Origin: Propionibacterium cyclohexanicum
GTDB lineage: Bacteria; Actinomycetota; Actinomycetes; Propionibacteriales; Propionibacteriaceae
Length of the DNA stretch: 64,000 nt
Assembly: GCF_900111365.1 (NCBI RefSeq)
Contig: NZ_FOGZ01000014.1
Location: forward strand, 1-64,000
Reading direction: 5' to 3'
Below the pieces are notes generated by a model. That model made no database searches and had not been told where the DNA came from. It was given only the letters and a program-made list of their open reading frames with translations. Shown here piece by piece: positions 18,708 to 27,260 of this stretch. Made by a program: the position numbers and the translations under genes. Position 1 is the first letter of the stretch. Every line of letters begins with the position of its first letter.

Positions 18708-20377
18708 CTCAGGCTCTCTTCCGGTGCTCGCTGGACCCACTTGGCAAAACTCTCGTCGGGCTCCCGCTCGGCGACGAAGCGCCGGCTCACCCGCTCCACA
18801 TAGTCGGGAAGCTCCGCGACGCCGATCTTGAGTCCGCGCAGTGTGCGCCCCAGGCCGGCCTGTCCGCGCTGGGCGGACTCGAGGCCGCCGCCCAGATGCA
18901 CCTGGAAGATGAACTCCTGGGTGCCCTCGGCGTTCTGCTGCAGCTGGCCCTTGAGACCGATGTCGGCGAGCTGGATCCTCGCGCAGGAGTTCGGGCAGCC
19001 GTTGATGTTGAGACTGATGGGCGCAGGGAGCTGCACGTCGGCGAGCCGGCGGTCCAGCTCAAAGATCGTGCGGGCTGCCAGGCCTTTGGTCTCCACGAAC
19101 GCGAACTTGCAGAACTCCAGGCCCGTGCAGGCCAGCGTCGAGCGGCGGAAGGGGCTCGGATTGGCCGTCAGGCCCAGCCTCTCCATGGTGGCGAGCAGCC
19201 TGGCGACCTTCGTCTCGCCCACGTCCAGCACGATGACCTTCTGCTGGGGCGTGAACGCCACCCGATCCGAGCCTGCCGCCTGCGCCGCGGTGGCGATGTC
19301 TGCGAGCAGCGCTCCTGACAGCCTGCCGACGGTGGGCGCGAAGCCGACATAGCGACGCCCGTCCTTCTGCTCGTGGACGCCGATGTGGTCTGAGGGGCCG
19401 GTGGGCTGGGCGGGTGCCGGCCCGTCGGGAAGCCGGTAGCCGAGGAACTCGTCCTCGAGCACCTGACGGAAGCGCTGCGGGCCCCAGTCGGCGAGCAGGA
19501 ACTTCAGGCGGGCCTTCGACCGCAGTCGCCGGTAGCCGTACTCGCGGAACAATCGGATCACCGCATACCAGACATCCGGCGCCTGCTCCTCGGTGACGAA
19601 GGCTCCCAGCCGTTCACCGAGCCGTGGCGTCACGGACAGCGCCCCGGCAACCCACAGGTCGTAGCCGGGTCCGAGCTCAGGATGGCGCACGCCCACTAGG
19701 GAGATGTCGTTGATCTCGTGCAGCACATCGAGAGTGGGGCTGCCGGTGATCGCCGTCTTGAACTTGCGCGGCAGATTGGAGATCTCCTCGCGCCCGATGT
19801 AGCGCTGCTTGATCTGCCTGATCACCGGACGCGGATCGATGATCTCGTCGGCGGCCACCCCGGCGACCGGGGAGCACAGGAAGCCGCGCGGGGTGTCACC
19901 GCAGGCGTGCACGGTGCTCAGCCCGACGGCCTCCAGGCGTCGCCAGATCTCGGGAACCGATTCGATCTCGATCCAGTGGAACTGCAGATTCTGCCGGTCG
20001 GTGATGTCGGCCGTGCCACGCGCGAACTTGGTGGAGATATCCCCGAGCACCCGCAGCTGCCGCACGGTGAGGCCAAGCCCGTCGATCCGCACCCTCATCA
20101 TGAAGTGCGAGTCGTTGAGGTCCTCGGGCGAGACGGAGCCGGTGCGCCCGCCCGGCACGCCCTGGCGGCGCTGGGTATAGATGCCCCACCAGCGCAGCCG
20201 GCCATTGAGGTCGTCGGGCGGAATCGAGCGGAACCCGCGCGCGGCATAGTCATTGATGACGCGTTGCCTGACGTGGAGGCCGTTCTCCTCGGCCTTGACC
20301 ACTTCATTCGAGTTGAGCGGCGCATGGCCGTCGACGGCCCATTGGCCCTCGGAACGCCTGTGGCTTGTGCTTGTCAT
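18704..20377 (-). CDS. sir: Ferredoxin-type nitrite/sulfite reductase, probable sulfite reductase
   Basis: 557 residues with the duplicated sirohaem reductase fold. The sirohaem/4Fe-4S cysteines are in TLACTGLEFCKFA and NGCPNSCAR. RGTADITDRQNLQFHWI and RKFKTAITG are conserved substrate-domain motifs. Position as first gene before cysH-cysD-cysN identifies sulfite rather than nitrite as the substrate, producing sulfide for cysteine synthesis. A cysteine-rich leader peptide lies 100 bp upstream and is likely to regulate the whole operon. Confidence 0.92.
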   Translation of the reverse strand: MTSTSHRRSEGQWAVDGHAPLNSNEVVKAEENGLHVRQRVINDYAARGFRSIPPDDLNGRLRWWGIYTQRRQGVPGGRTGSVSPEDLNDSHFMMRVRIDGLGLTVRQLRVLGDISTKFARGTADITDRQNLQFHWIEIESVPEIWRRLEAVGLSTVHACGDTPRGFLCSPVAGVAADEIIDPRPVIRQIKQRYIGREEISNLPRKFKTAITGSPTLDVLHEINDISLVGVRHPELGPGYDLWVAGALSVTPRLGERLGAFVTEEQAPDVWYAVIRLFREYGYRRLRSKARLKFLLADWGPQRFRQVLEDEFLGYRLPDGPAPAQPTGPSDHIGVHEQKDGRRYVGFAPTVGRLSGALLADIATAAQAAGSDRVAFTPQQKVIVLDVGETKVARLLATMERLGLTANPSPFRRSTLACTGLEFCKFAFVETKGLAARTIFELDRRLADVQLPAPISLNINGCPNSCARIQLADIGLKGQLQQNAEGTQEFIFQVHLGGGLESAQRGQAGLGRTLRGLKIGVAELPDYVERVSRRFVAEREPDESFAKWVQRAPEESLR

Positions 20378-20477
20378 CGGTGAGCTCTCGATAGTGGCTC
20401 ATGCGCTCCGGACACGCGGCGCGTGACGGCGCACGAGCCCGGCGGGACAGTGATGTGATCTGGGTGCGGGCGCGCGA

Positions 20478-20549
20478 TCAGTGAGCGCGACAACACAGGG
20501 CGACAGCGAGCAGACCCACGGTGGGGCTGGGGCGCTGGCCGAACGACAT
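20478..20549 (-). CDS. Cysteine leader peptide (23 aa) for the sir-cysHDN operon
   Basis: Short ORF read directly from the minus strand: starts MSFGQRPSPT and ends LCCRAH before TGA. Two adjacent cysteine codons (both TGT) sit three codons before the stop. Its ATG is only 6 bases after a TATGGT -10-like box, so transcript and peptide probably begin together. In mycobacteria, leaderless uORFs with cysteine runs attenuate sulfur genes in response to cysteinyl-tRNA; the same arrangement recurs in front of the sulfate importer in this window. No experimental support is visible here. Confidence 0.68.
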   Translation of the reverse strand: MSFGQRPSPTVGLLAVALCCRAH

Positions 20550-20555
20550 GTCGAC

Positions 20556-20561
20556 ACCATA
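20556..20561 (-). promoter_or_regulatory. TATGGT -10 box for leaderless sir leader transcript
   Basis: TATGGT on the minus strand, followed by GTCGAC and then the leader ATG. The spacing places the transcription start at or next to the A of ATG. The same hexamer precedes the other cysteine leader (24296). No convincing -35 hexamer is visible. Confidence 0.5.
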
Positions 20562-20676
20562 GCAAAGCCAGGACCGCCCGCTCGCAGCAGGAGGCAAGCC
20601 GTGACACGGGGAGCGTGCCCGGGCGTGCCGGCGGGCTTTGTGGGCGGCCAGCCACCGGTGTGCAGGAGCGCATCGG

Positions 20677-22050
20677 TCAGTCCTGCAGTGCCTTGTTCGC
20701 GGCGTCCTGTGCCTGGCTCAGGGCGGTCGCCACAGGTGTGCGGCCGAGGAACATCGCGTCGAAGTAGGGCTTCCATGCACTGGCCGCTGCACCGTAGTGC
20801 GAGCCGGTGGGTGCGCCGATGGACTTCTGGGCACCTTGTCTGGCGAACTGGCTGGGGTCGACCTTCTTCGCCGCCCAGAACTGTTTGAAGGCGTCCTGGG
20901 CCCCGCTCACTGCGGGCAGTGCGGCGCCGGCCTTGCCGACGAAGCTCGCGCCCTCGACCGAGCCGAGCCATTGAAGCACCTTGAGGGTGGCGGCGCTGTT
21001 CTTCGATTTCGCGTTGCCGACGACGACGGTGTTGTTGACCACCGAGATCCGTCCGGCCGGGCCGGCCGGAATCGGCACCAGACCCCACTCGAACTTCGCC
21101 CCATCGAAGACGTCCTTGAGGTTGTACACGCCTGACTGGAAAAGGGCGATCTTTCCTTGCAGGAACTGGTCGCGGGTGAAGTCGCCATTGGCATTGGTGT
21201 TCCCGGCGGCAGGGGATACCTGATATTTGTTGATCAGGTCAACGATGTACTGGAAGGCTTCGACGCCCTGGGGCGAATTAAAGTTGAAAGTATCATCGGC
21301 GGCCTGGAACGATCCTCCGTTCGAGCCGAGGAAGTTGTAGTAGATACCCTGCAGGTCCTGGGCTGCCGAATATCCCCAGATCTGCGGCTTCGTGCCGTCG
21401 AATCCGGGCTCGTTACCGCGCTTGCCATTGGCGTCGAGGGTGAGTTTCTGCACGATGGGAAGGAAGGTGTCACCGCTTCCGCCACCGGGAACCCAGCTGA
21501 GATCCCGGATCTGGGCGACGCTCACCCCAGCCGCATCGAGCAGTGATTTGTTGTAATAGATCGCGATTCCGCCGTCGGTGAGCTGGGGGACGCCCCACAG
21601 GTTGCCGTTGCTCGTGTACTGGTCGATCGCGGGCTGGATCCAGCCCGATTTCTGGGAGCTGAAATCATCGCCGATGGGGATGATCGACTTGTTCGTGATG
21701 TAAGTCTGAATATAAGCGCCGTTCATCAGCCAGATGTCGTCGGCGTTTCCGCCTCCCACATCGGCCTGCAATTTGGTGAAGTAATTGGCCCAGGGTACCA
21801 GGGTCGTGGTGACCTTGATACCGGGATTCTTCGCGGTGAACGCCGCAAAACCGGTTTCATAGGCCGCCTGGACCTGCTGGTCCCACAGCCGCACGGTGAC
21901 CGTCGCGGCACCCCCCGTCGAGCCGGAATTCGACTGGGCTGCCGGCGAGCAGCCGGCCAGCGCCAGTGCTCCGATGCCTGCCGCGGCACCGAGCAGGGTG
22001 CGGCGGCCGACGCGGACGGAGCCGAGCGGCGAGGGTGAAATCGATGGCAT
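20677..22050 (-). CDS. Sugar ABC transporter substrate-binding lipoprotein
   Basis: 457-residue extracellular solute-binding protein (family 1, maltose/oligosaccharide type). The signal peptide has VGRRTLLGAAAG, a possible Tat-type twin arginine, and lipobox LAGC, so it is anchored to the outer face of the membrane. The following Ser/Gly-rich linker is typical of lipoproteins. AGGAGA precedes the ATG. Last gene of a three-gene importer operon with two permeases upstream. The sugar cannot be assigned. Confidence 0.87.
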   Translation of the reverse strand: MPSISPSPLGSVRVGRRTLLGAAAGIGALALAGCSPAAQSNSGSTGGAATVTVRLWDQQVQAAYETGFAAFTAKNPGIKVTTTLVPWANYFTKLQADVGGGNADDIWLMNGAYIQTYITNKSIIPIGDDFSSQKSGWIQPAIDQYTSNGNLWGVPQLTDGGIAIYYNKSLLDAAGVSVAQIRDLSWVPGGGSGDTFLPIVQKLTLDANGKRGNEPGFDGTKPQIWGYSAAQDLQGIYYNFLGSNGGSFQAADDTFNFNSPQGVEAFQYIVDLINKYQVSPAAGNTNANGDFTRDQFLQGKIALFQSGVYNLKDVFDGAKFEWGLVPIPAGPAGRISVVNNTVVVGNAKSKNSAATLKVLQWLGSVEGASFVGKAGAALPAVSGAQDAFKQFWAAKKVDPSQFARQGAQKSIGAPTGSHYGAAASAWKPYFDAMFLGRTPVATALSQAQDAANKALQD

Positions 22051-22090
22051 GTCTTCTCCTGAATTGTGGTGGATATGAGTACTTCGAAGG

Positions 22091-22999
22091 TCAGCGGAAG
22101 CTGGTCAGCGAGATTGAATTGACGATGTGGCGCTGGAACACCGCGAACAGCACGAGCAGCGGAGCCATCGACAACGTCGTGGCAGCCATGACGAGCGTCC
22201 AATTCCCGTTGTACTGACTTTGCAATCCGGCAGTGGCGACGGTGAGGGTCTGCCAGGTGGGGCCGGTCGTGATGATCAGTGGCCACAGGAAGGCATTCCA
22301 GTTGGAGACCACGGTGATGATTGTCAAGGTGGCGATGATTGGGCGGGCCAGCGGTACGACGATTCGCCACAGAATCTGCCAGGTCGACACGCCGTCGATC
22401 CGCGCGGCATCGACAAGCTCCTGGGGAATTCCGCGGAAATACTCACGGAGCAGGAAAACGGCATAGGGCGAGCCGAACACGAAGGGCAGCACCAGTGACC
22501 AGAAGGTGTTGCGCATTCCGGCCTGCACGAACATCGTGTACAGCGGAATGACGGTAACCACCTGGGGCACCATCATCGTGGAGAGATAGACCCAGAACAG
22601 CAGTTCGCGGCCGGGAAATCGCAACCGGGCAAAGGCAAAGGCCGCCATGATCGAGAAACTCAGCTGACCGACCAGGATCACCGCGACCATCTGGATCGTC
22701 ACGACCAGGGGCGCGATGAAACCCTGTGCACCCAGCAGGGTGCGGAAATTGTCGAGCGTGACGGGGTGGGGCAGCGACAGTGCCGGCTCGGAGGCGAACT
22801 GGGCCGGTGTTTTGAAGGCGGTGAGGAAGCTCAGGACGAAGGGCGCGAGTGTCAGCGCCGCTGCGCCGAGCAGGATGACATAGACCGCCGTATCGGCGAG
22901 CACCCGGCTCGGTGTGCGTCGATGCCCGTGCCTGGGGGCCGGGTCGACGACCGCCGTCCCCGGCGTCCACCTGGGAGCGGATTTCTCAGGAGAGGTCAT
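22091..22999 (-). CDS. Carbohydrate ABC transporter permease (MalG-like)
   Basis: 302-residue inner-membrane permease with about six spans. The EAA loop reads EYFRGIPQELVDAARIDGVSTWQILWRIVVPLARP, the contact site for the ATPase. The N-terminal proline/charged cytosolic tail and family-typical LSLPHPVTLDNF segment agree with MalG-type subunits. Its start overlaps the end of the MalF-type gene by 14 bp. It should pair with the neighbouring permease and a shared ATPase encoded elsewhere. Confidence 0.88.
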   Translation of the reverse strand: MTSPEKSAPRWTPGTAVVDPAPRHGHRRTPSRVLADTAVYVILLGAAALTLAPFVLSFLTAFKTPAQFASEPALSLPHPVTLDNFRTLLGAQGFIAPLVVTIQMVAVILVGQLSFSIMAAFAFARLRFPGRELLFWVYLSTMMVPQVVTVIPLYTMFVQAGMRNTFWSLVLPFVFGSPYAVFLLREYFRGIPQELVDAARIDGVSTWQILWRIVVPLARPIIATLTIITVVSNWNAFLWPLIITTGPTWQTLTVATAGLQSQYNGNWTLVMAATTLSMAPLLVLFAVFQRHIVNSISLTSFR

Positions 23000-23954
23000 A
23001 GGTGATCCTTCCTGCGATGAACCGGTGCTGCACCAGGGTGACCGCGACGATGATGACGAACAGGACGAGTGCCATCACCGAGGCGTGCCCCAGGTTGAAG
23101 CCACCCTGGAAGGCCTCCTGGTAGATCCGCAGCGCCATGACGTTCGTGCGCGAGCCGGGGCCGCCGCTGGGGGTCAGCGCATAGATCTGGTCGAAGGCCT
23201 GAAAGGCGGAGATCGCTCCCGTCAGGGCGACGAAATAGAGCGTCGGGCCGAGCAGCGGAATCCTGATCCGCCACAACGACTGCCAGGACGAGGCGCCATC
23301 GATCTGCGCGGCTTCCAGAACGCTCACCGGGATGCCTGCCAGCCCGGCCATGAAGAACAAGGTGGTGTATCCGACCTGGGACCAGATGGTGACGAGCGCT
23401 ACGATGGGCAGAGCCAGCACCGGCGAATTCAGCCAATCGGTCTGCGCTCCGGTGAGGGCGTTGAGTGCACCGCCGCTGGGCGCGAAGATCCACTGCCAGA
23501 CCACGCCGAGCGCAAGCGGTGCGCACATCCACGGGATCACGTACAGGACCCGGAAGACCCCGGAGCCTGGCAGGCCGCGGGTCAGCAGCAGGGCCATCGC
23601 CAGACCGAGCGCGACCTGCACGGGGACGACCAGCACGACGAAGACGAGGGTGATCCACAAGGAGTGCCCGAAGGTGGGGTCGGACAGCACCGCAAACCAG
23701 TTGCGCAGCCCGACGAAGCGCATGGGACCGATGAGATCCCAGCTGTTGACGCTCAGCCAGATGACGACCGCTATGGGTACGACGAGGAAGACGGCGATTC
23801 CCAGCAGACTCGGCGCCACCAGCGCCAGCCCTTCGACCATCTCCTGGCGCCGGGCACGACCGAGGTGGTGGCCGGGCAAGCCCGAGCGGGAGGATTCGGA
23901 GGACGGTGGGTGGCCGCTGTGGGCCACCGTGCCGACTGGAGTGACGGGTGTCAT
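22986..23954 (-). CDS. Carbohydrate ABC transporter permease (MalF-like)
   Basis: 322-residue permease with six spans; the EAA loop is GIPVSVLEAAQIDGASSWQSLWRIRIPLLGPT. I chose ATG 23954 (MTPVTPVG) rather than a further upstream start because sequence before it is not protein-like. First gene of the importer operon. No ATP-binding subunit is encoded in the operon, so it probably uses a multi-importer ATPase of the MsiK type, as known in other actinobacteria. Confidence 0.87.
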   Translation of the reverse strand: MTPVTPVGTVAHSGHPPSSESSRSGLPGHHLGRARRQEMVEGLALVAPSLLGIAVFLVVPIAVVIWLSVNSWDLIGPMRFVGLRNWFAVLSDPTFGHSLWITLVFVVLVVPVQVALGLAMALLLTRGLPGSGVFRVLYVIPWMCAPLALGVVWQWIFAPSGGALNALTGAQTDWLNSPVLALPIVALVTIWSQVGYTTLFFMAGLAGIPVSVLEAAQIDGASSWQSLWRIRIPLLGPTLYFVALTGAISAFQAFDQIYALTPSGGPGSRTNVMALRIYQEAFQGGFNLGHASVMALVLFVIIVAVTLVQHRFIAGRITYDLS

Positions 23955-24295
23955 TGTCAGACTTCCGGGTCTTGGGGCCACAAGCCAGAGCCGGACAACA
24001 CCGCCGCCAGGCACTGGGGCCCCGCGCATCAGATGGAGAAAAGCTGCTGATCGCAGGATCAAGCCAGCGGACAACACACACCGATGGACGCGAGGCACCA
24101 CCACGGGGCGGGCACGGTCGATCGGGTGAACACGGCGTCAGGCTAGCAGAGCCAGATCACCCGATCCGTCCATGTCACCCCCGGTACATCCGGAGCGCAG
24201 GACATCCGTTGCCCGTTGGGCGCAGGGCATCGCTCGCCGGTGCACGGGACATCCGCTATCTGGAGGGCGCTGCCGCACGGTGTCGTGATCTGGTT
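23955..24295. other. Intergenic region between sugar importer and sulfate importer
   Basis: About 340 bp without a convincing gene. It should hold the divergent promoter of the sugar importer. The right half contains an irregular series of ACATCCG-like heptamers: TACATCCG at 24185, GACATCCG at 24201, GGCATCG at 24226 and GACATCCG at 24248. They precede the cysteine leader and may be a regulator site, but spacing is uneven (16, 25 and 22 bp). Confidence 0.4.
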
Positions 24296-24301
24296 TATGG
24301 T
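24296..24301 (+). promoter_or_regulatory. TATGGT -10 box for leaderless sulfate-importer leader transcript
   Basis: TATGGT is followed by GTGCGTC and then the leader ATG at 24309. The 7-base gap fits transcription starting at or beside the ATG. The hexamer is identical to the one before the sir leader, and both lie behind a similar CTGGNTTT stretch. Confidence 0.55.
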
Positions 24302-24308
24302 GTGCGTC

Positions 24309-24383
24309 ATGACGACGACGCGAGACCAGGCCAGCGCCTTGCTCCGTGTGTGTTGTTGTTGTCTGTGCCCGGTGGGTTGCTGA
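24309..24383 (+). CDS. Polycysteine leader peptide (24 aa) for the sulfate importer operon
   Basis: Short ORF starting MTTTRDQASALLRV and ending CCCCLCPVGC before TGA: six cysteine codons among the last ten, four of them consecutive TGT. This composition is the signature of a ribosome-mediated attenuator that senses charged cysteinyl-tRNA. It lies 183 bp upstream of the sulfate-binding protein gene on the same strand. Its stop codon is built into a small hairpin (TGACC/GGTCA, 24381-24394), so ribosome stalling on the cysteine run would alter downstream folding. Confidence 0.82.
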   Translation: MTTTRDQASALLRVCCCCLCPVGC

Positions 24384-24522
24384 CCTTTCGGTCACCCTCT
24401 GCTCCTCACCTCCGGTTGCTGCCCGTGCGGGCCCCGGAACGACCAGACAACTCTGATGTGTTTCCCATGAGTTGCGATTCTTTTCGGGAGTCCTCCGTGC
24501 GGCCGTTGACACGGCAGCGCAC
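24381..24522 (+). promoter_or_regulatory. Candidate attenuator structures after the polycysteine leader
   Basis: Three stems are visible: TGACC-TTTC-GGTCA at 24381-24394, overlapping the leader stop; GCCCG-TG-CGGGC at about 24421-24432; and a larger imperfect hairpin at 24497-24522 with GCCGT/ACGGC as its core and GTGC/GCAC at its base. The last ends about 30 bases before the AAGGA of the binding-protein gene and could mask ribosome access or end transcription. Confidence 0.45.
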
Positions 24523-24566
24523 ATCCATCTCGCCCTTATCCCACTTCGCACGAAGGACATCGATCC

Positions 24567-25598
24567 ATGATCACCCGGCGTTCACTGCTGACCACCACTG
24601 CCGCCCTGCTGCCCGCGGTGGGCCTGGCTGCCTGCTCCAATGTTCCCAAGGACGCCTCGGGCGCCGCCGCGTCGGCGAGCACCATCAAGCTTGTCGGCTA
24701 CTCGACGCCATCCGCGGCCAATGCGGCGGTCTCTGCCGCGTGGACAAAGACCTCGGACGGGAACGGGGTGAGCTTCCAGACCTCCTACGGCGCCTCCGGC
24801 GACCAGAGCCGCAATGTCGCCAACGGCCAGGCGGCGGACTATGTGCACCTGTCCGTCGGCTCCGATGTCAGCCGCCTGGTCGACAAAGGCCTTGTCGCCA
24901 AGGACTGGGACGGCGGCACCTACAAGGGGATCGTCACGACCACGGTGGTGGCGATCGCCGTGCGCCCGGGCAACCCGCTGGGCATCACCGGGTGGGCGGA
25001 TCTCACCAAGCCGGGAGTCAAGGTCGTCACCCCCAATCCGAGTTCCTCGGGCTCGGCGCGCTGGAACATCCTCGCCGTCTGGGCGCACATCGCGTCCCTG
25101 GGCGGAAGTGATGCCGATGCGAAGGCCTTCCTCTTTCAGGTGCTCAAGAACACTGTCGCCCTGCCGGGCAGCGGGCGCGATGCCACGACGGCTTTCACCG
25201 GTGGGACTGGCAATGTGCTGTTGTCCTACGAGACGGAGGCGATCTACGCGCGCCAGCAGCAGAATGGGGTCTTCGACTATCTCGTCCCCAAGGACACCCT
25301 GCTCATCGAGAATCCCGGTGCGGTCACGGTGAATGCCACGGCCAAGGCCAAGCCGTGGCTGGACTATGTGCTGTCCGCGCCGGCCCAGCAGATCTATGCG
25401 CAGTACGGCTTCCGCCCGCTCATCGGTACACCCCCAAGCGGCATCAAGGGCGTGAACGACGCCTCCGATCCCTTCCCGGCGCCTGATCATCTGTTCACCA
25501 TCGGCAAGGATTTTGGCGGATGGTCGGCGGTGAACACGAAGTTCTTCGGGGACAACGGGATTGTCACGCAGCTTCTCTCGCAGGCGGGCAAGTCATGA
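24567..25598 (+). CDS. sbp: Sulfate/thiosulfate ABC transporter substrate-binding lipoprotein
   Basis: 343 residues. N-terminal signal with TRRSLL and lipobox LAAC, so membrane-anchored outside the cell. The oxyanion-binding signature NPSSSGSARWNILAVW (canonical NPKTSGGARWNYLAAWG) is near residue 150, and LLSYETEA is also characteristic of Sbp/CysP. RBS GAAGGA precedes the ATG. Its stop overlaps the next start (ATGA), and it heads the operon with cysT, cysW and cysA. Confidence 0.93.
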   Translation: MITRRSLLTTTAALLPAVGLAACSNVPKDASGAAASASTIKLVGYSTPSAANAAVSAAWTKTSDGNGVSFQTSYGASGDQSRNVANGQAADYVHLSVGSDVSRLVDKGLVAKDWDGGTYKGIVTTTVVAIAVRPGNPLGITGWADLTKPGVKVVTPNPSSSGSARWNILAVWAHIASLGGSDADAKAFLFQVLKNTVALPGSGRDATTAFTGGTGNVLLSYETEAIYARQQQNGVFDYLVPKDTLLIENPGAVTVNATAKAKPWLDYVLSAPAQQIYAQYGFRPLIGTPPSGIKGVNDASDPFPAPDHLFTIGKDFGGWSAVNTKFFGDNGIVTQLLSQAGKS

Positions 25599-26461
25599 CG
25601 GCCGTCGCCGAGCTGGATCCTCCCGTCGAAGCGGCGAAGCGCAAAACGGGCAAGCCCTATGTGGAATCCCGGCGCCGTCTCGGGACGGGTTCGAGAGTGG
25701 GGCTCGGCGTGGCGGTGCTGTGGTTCAGCCTGCTGGTGCTCATTCCGCTGGCGGTCGTGGTGGGGACGGCAGCCGCCGGGGGCGCCGGGCAGTTCCTCGC
25801 GGCGCTGACGAATGCGCAGACCCTCAACGCCATCGGGCTCACCGTCGTCGTCTCGCTGGCTGTGACAGCCATCAACGTCGTCAGCGGCACGATCATCGCC
25901 TGGGTCCTCGTCCGGGACCGGTTCTGGGGACGCTCCCTGCTCAATGTGGTCATCGACATCCCCTTCGCGCTGCCGACCATCGTCGCCGGGCTGGTGCTGC
26001 TGTCGCTGTACGGCAACAATTCCCCGCTCGGCATCAACATCGCGAACACCCGTTGGGCGGTGGCGCTCGCCATCGCCTTCGTCACGCTGCCCTTCGTTGT
26101 CCGGGCCGTCCAGCCGGTGCTCGAAGAGCTGGACGTCGATGTGGAAGAGGCCGCTGCCTGTCTGGGTGCCGGTCCGTTCGCGACCTTCGGCCGGATCGTC
26201 CTGCCATCCCTGGCACCCGCGATCACCTCGGGGGCGGCGCTGTCGTTTGCCCGGGGGATCAGCGAATACGGCTCCATGGTGCTGCTCAGCGGCAATCTGC
26301 CTAACCGGACCGAGGTGGTCAGCGTGCGGGTGCTGACCCATATCGAGAATGGCGATCTGGCCTCGGCCGCGGCGCTGGCGACCGGCATGCTGGTGATCGC
26401 AGCCGCCGTGATCGTGGCGCTGGACGTCCTGCGCAGAACGGTGGCCCGCCGTGATTCGTGA
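25595..26461 (+). CDS. cysT: Sulfate ABC transporter permease CysT
   Basis: 288-residue permease with six spans. The cytosolic EAA loop reads VLEELDVDVEEAAACLGAGPFATFGRIVLPSLAP. The family stretches IDIPFALPTIVAGLVL and ARGISEYGSMVLLSGN match CysT/CysU. ATG 25595 overlaps the sbp stop; the C-terminus overlaps cysW by 11 bp. It forms the channel with CysW. Confidence 0.94.
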   Translation: MTAVAELDPPVEAAKRKTGKPYVESRRRLGTGSRVGLGVAVLWFSLLVLIPLAVVVGTAAAGGAGQFLAALTNAQTLNAIGLTVVVSLAVTAINVVSGTIIAWVLVRDRFWGRSLLNVVIDIPFALPTIVAGLVLLSLYGNNSPLGINIANTRWAVALAIAFVTLPFVVRAVQPVLEELDVDVEEAAACLGAGPFATFGRIVLPSLAPAITSGAALSFARGISEYGSMVLLSGNLPNRTEVVSVRVLTHIENGDLASAAALATGMLVIAAAVIVALDVLRRTVARRDS

Positions 26462-27260
26462 GCCCAAGCCCGTCCGGTGGGTCCTCCGGCTGTTCGTCAT
26501 CTGCTATGTCGGTCTGCTGGTGCTGTGGCCGGTCTTCCTCGTCGCGCAGCGGACGCTGTCGCCCGGTTGGCAGGCGGTTGTGAGCTCGCTGTCCAGCCCC
26601 GAAGTGCTGCTCGGTCTGCGCCTCACCGGGATCGCCACCTTCTGGTCCGTACTGTTCAACCTGGTCTTCGGAGTCGGCATCTCGCTGTTGCTCGTCCGAT
26701 ACGAGTTCCGCGGCAAGCGGCTGCTGTCGGTCCTGCTCGATCTGCCGCTGTCGGTGTCACCGGTTGTCGTCGGGCTGGCGCTCATGCTGGTCTACGCCAA
26801 GGGCACACCGGTCGGGCGTTTCCTCTATGGCATCGGCTACCAGATCATCTTCGCCACGCCTGGCATCGTGCTGGCCACCACCTTCGTGGCGCTGCCGCTG
26901 GTGATCCGCGAGGTCGTCCCGGTGCTCACCGAGATCGGCGACGACCAGGAGGTTGCCGCCCGCAGCCTGGGCGCCAGCGGCTGGCAGACCTTCTGGCGCG
27001 TCACGCTGCCCGGGATCAAATGGGCGGTCGTCTACGGGGTCGTGCTCACCCTGGCTCGTTCGCTGGGCGAGTTCGGAGCGGTCAAGGTGGTCTCCGGCAA
27101 TATCTCCCTGCAGACCCAGACGGCCACCCTCGTCGTGCAGGACACCTACCAGGATTTCCAGCAGCAGACCGCCTACACCGTCTCACTGCTGCTCACGCTC
27201 GCGGCGGTGCTCTGCATCACCGTCGTCGCGCTTCTTCGTCCCAAGGAGAAACTGTCATGA
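26451..27260 (+). CDS. cysW: Sulfate ABC transporter permease CysW
   Basis: 269-residue permease with six spans; the EAA loop is [52 protein letters not shown] is diagnostic for CysW. It starts with GTG at 26451 inside the end of cysT, and its stop overlaps the cysA ATG. Confidence 0.94.
   Translation: MIREPKPVRWVLRLFVICYVGLLVLWPVFLVAQRTLSPGWQAVVSSLSSPEVLLGLRLTGIATFWSVLFNLVFGVGISLLLVRYEFRGKRLLSVLLDLPLSVSPVVVGLALMLVYAKGTPVGRFLYGIGYQIIFATPGIVLATTFVALPLVIREVVPVLTEIGDDQEVAARSLGASGWQTFWRVTLPGIKWAVVYGVVLTLARSLGEFGAVKVVSGNISLQTQTATLVVQDTYQDFQQQTAYTVSLLLTLAAVLCITVVALLRPKEKLS

Noticed and set aside
24185-24255. ACATCCG-like heptamers as a CRISPR or operator array
   Set aside because: Spacing is irregular and units are too short for CRISPR; kept only as a note on the intergenic region.
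24138-24560. 140-residue minus-strand frame in the sulfate-importer leader region
   Set aside because: No domain; it runs antisense to the polycysteine leader and lacks a clear ribosome site.
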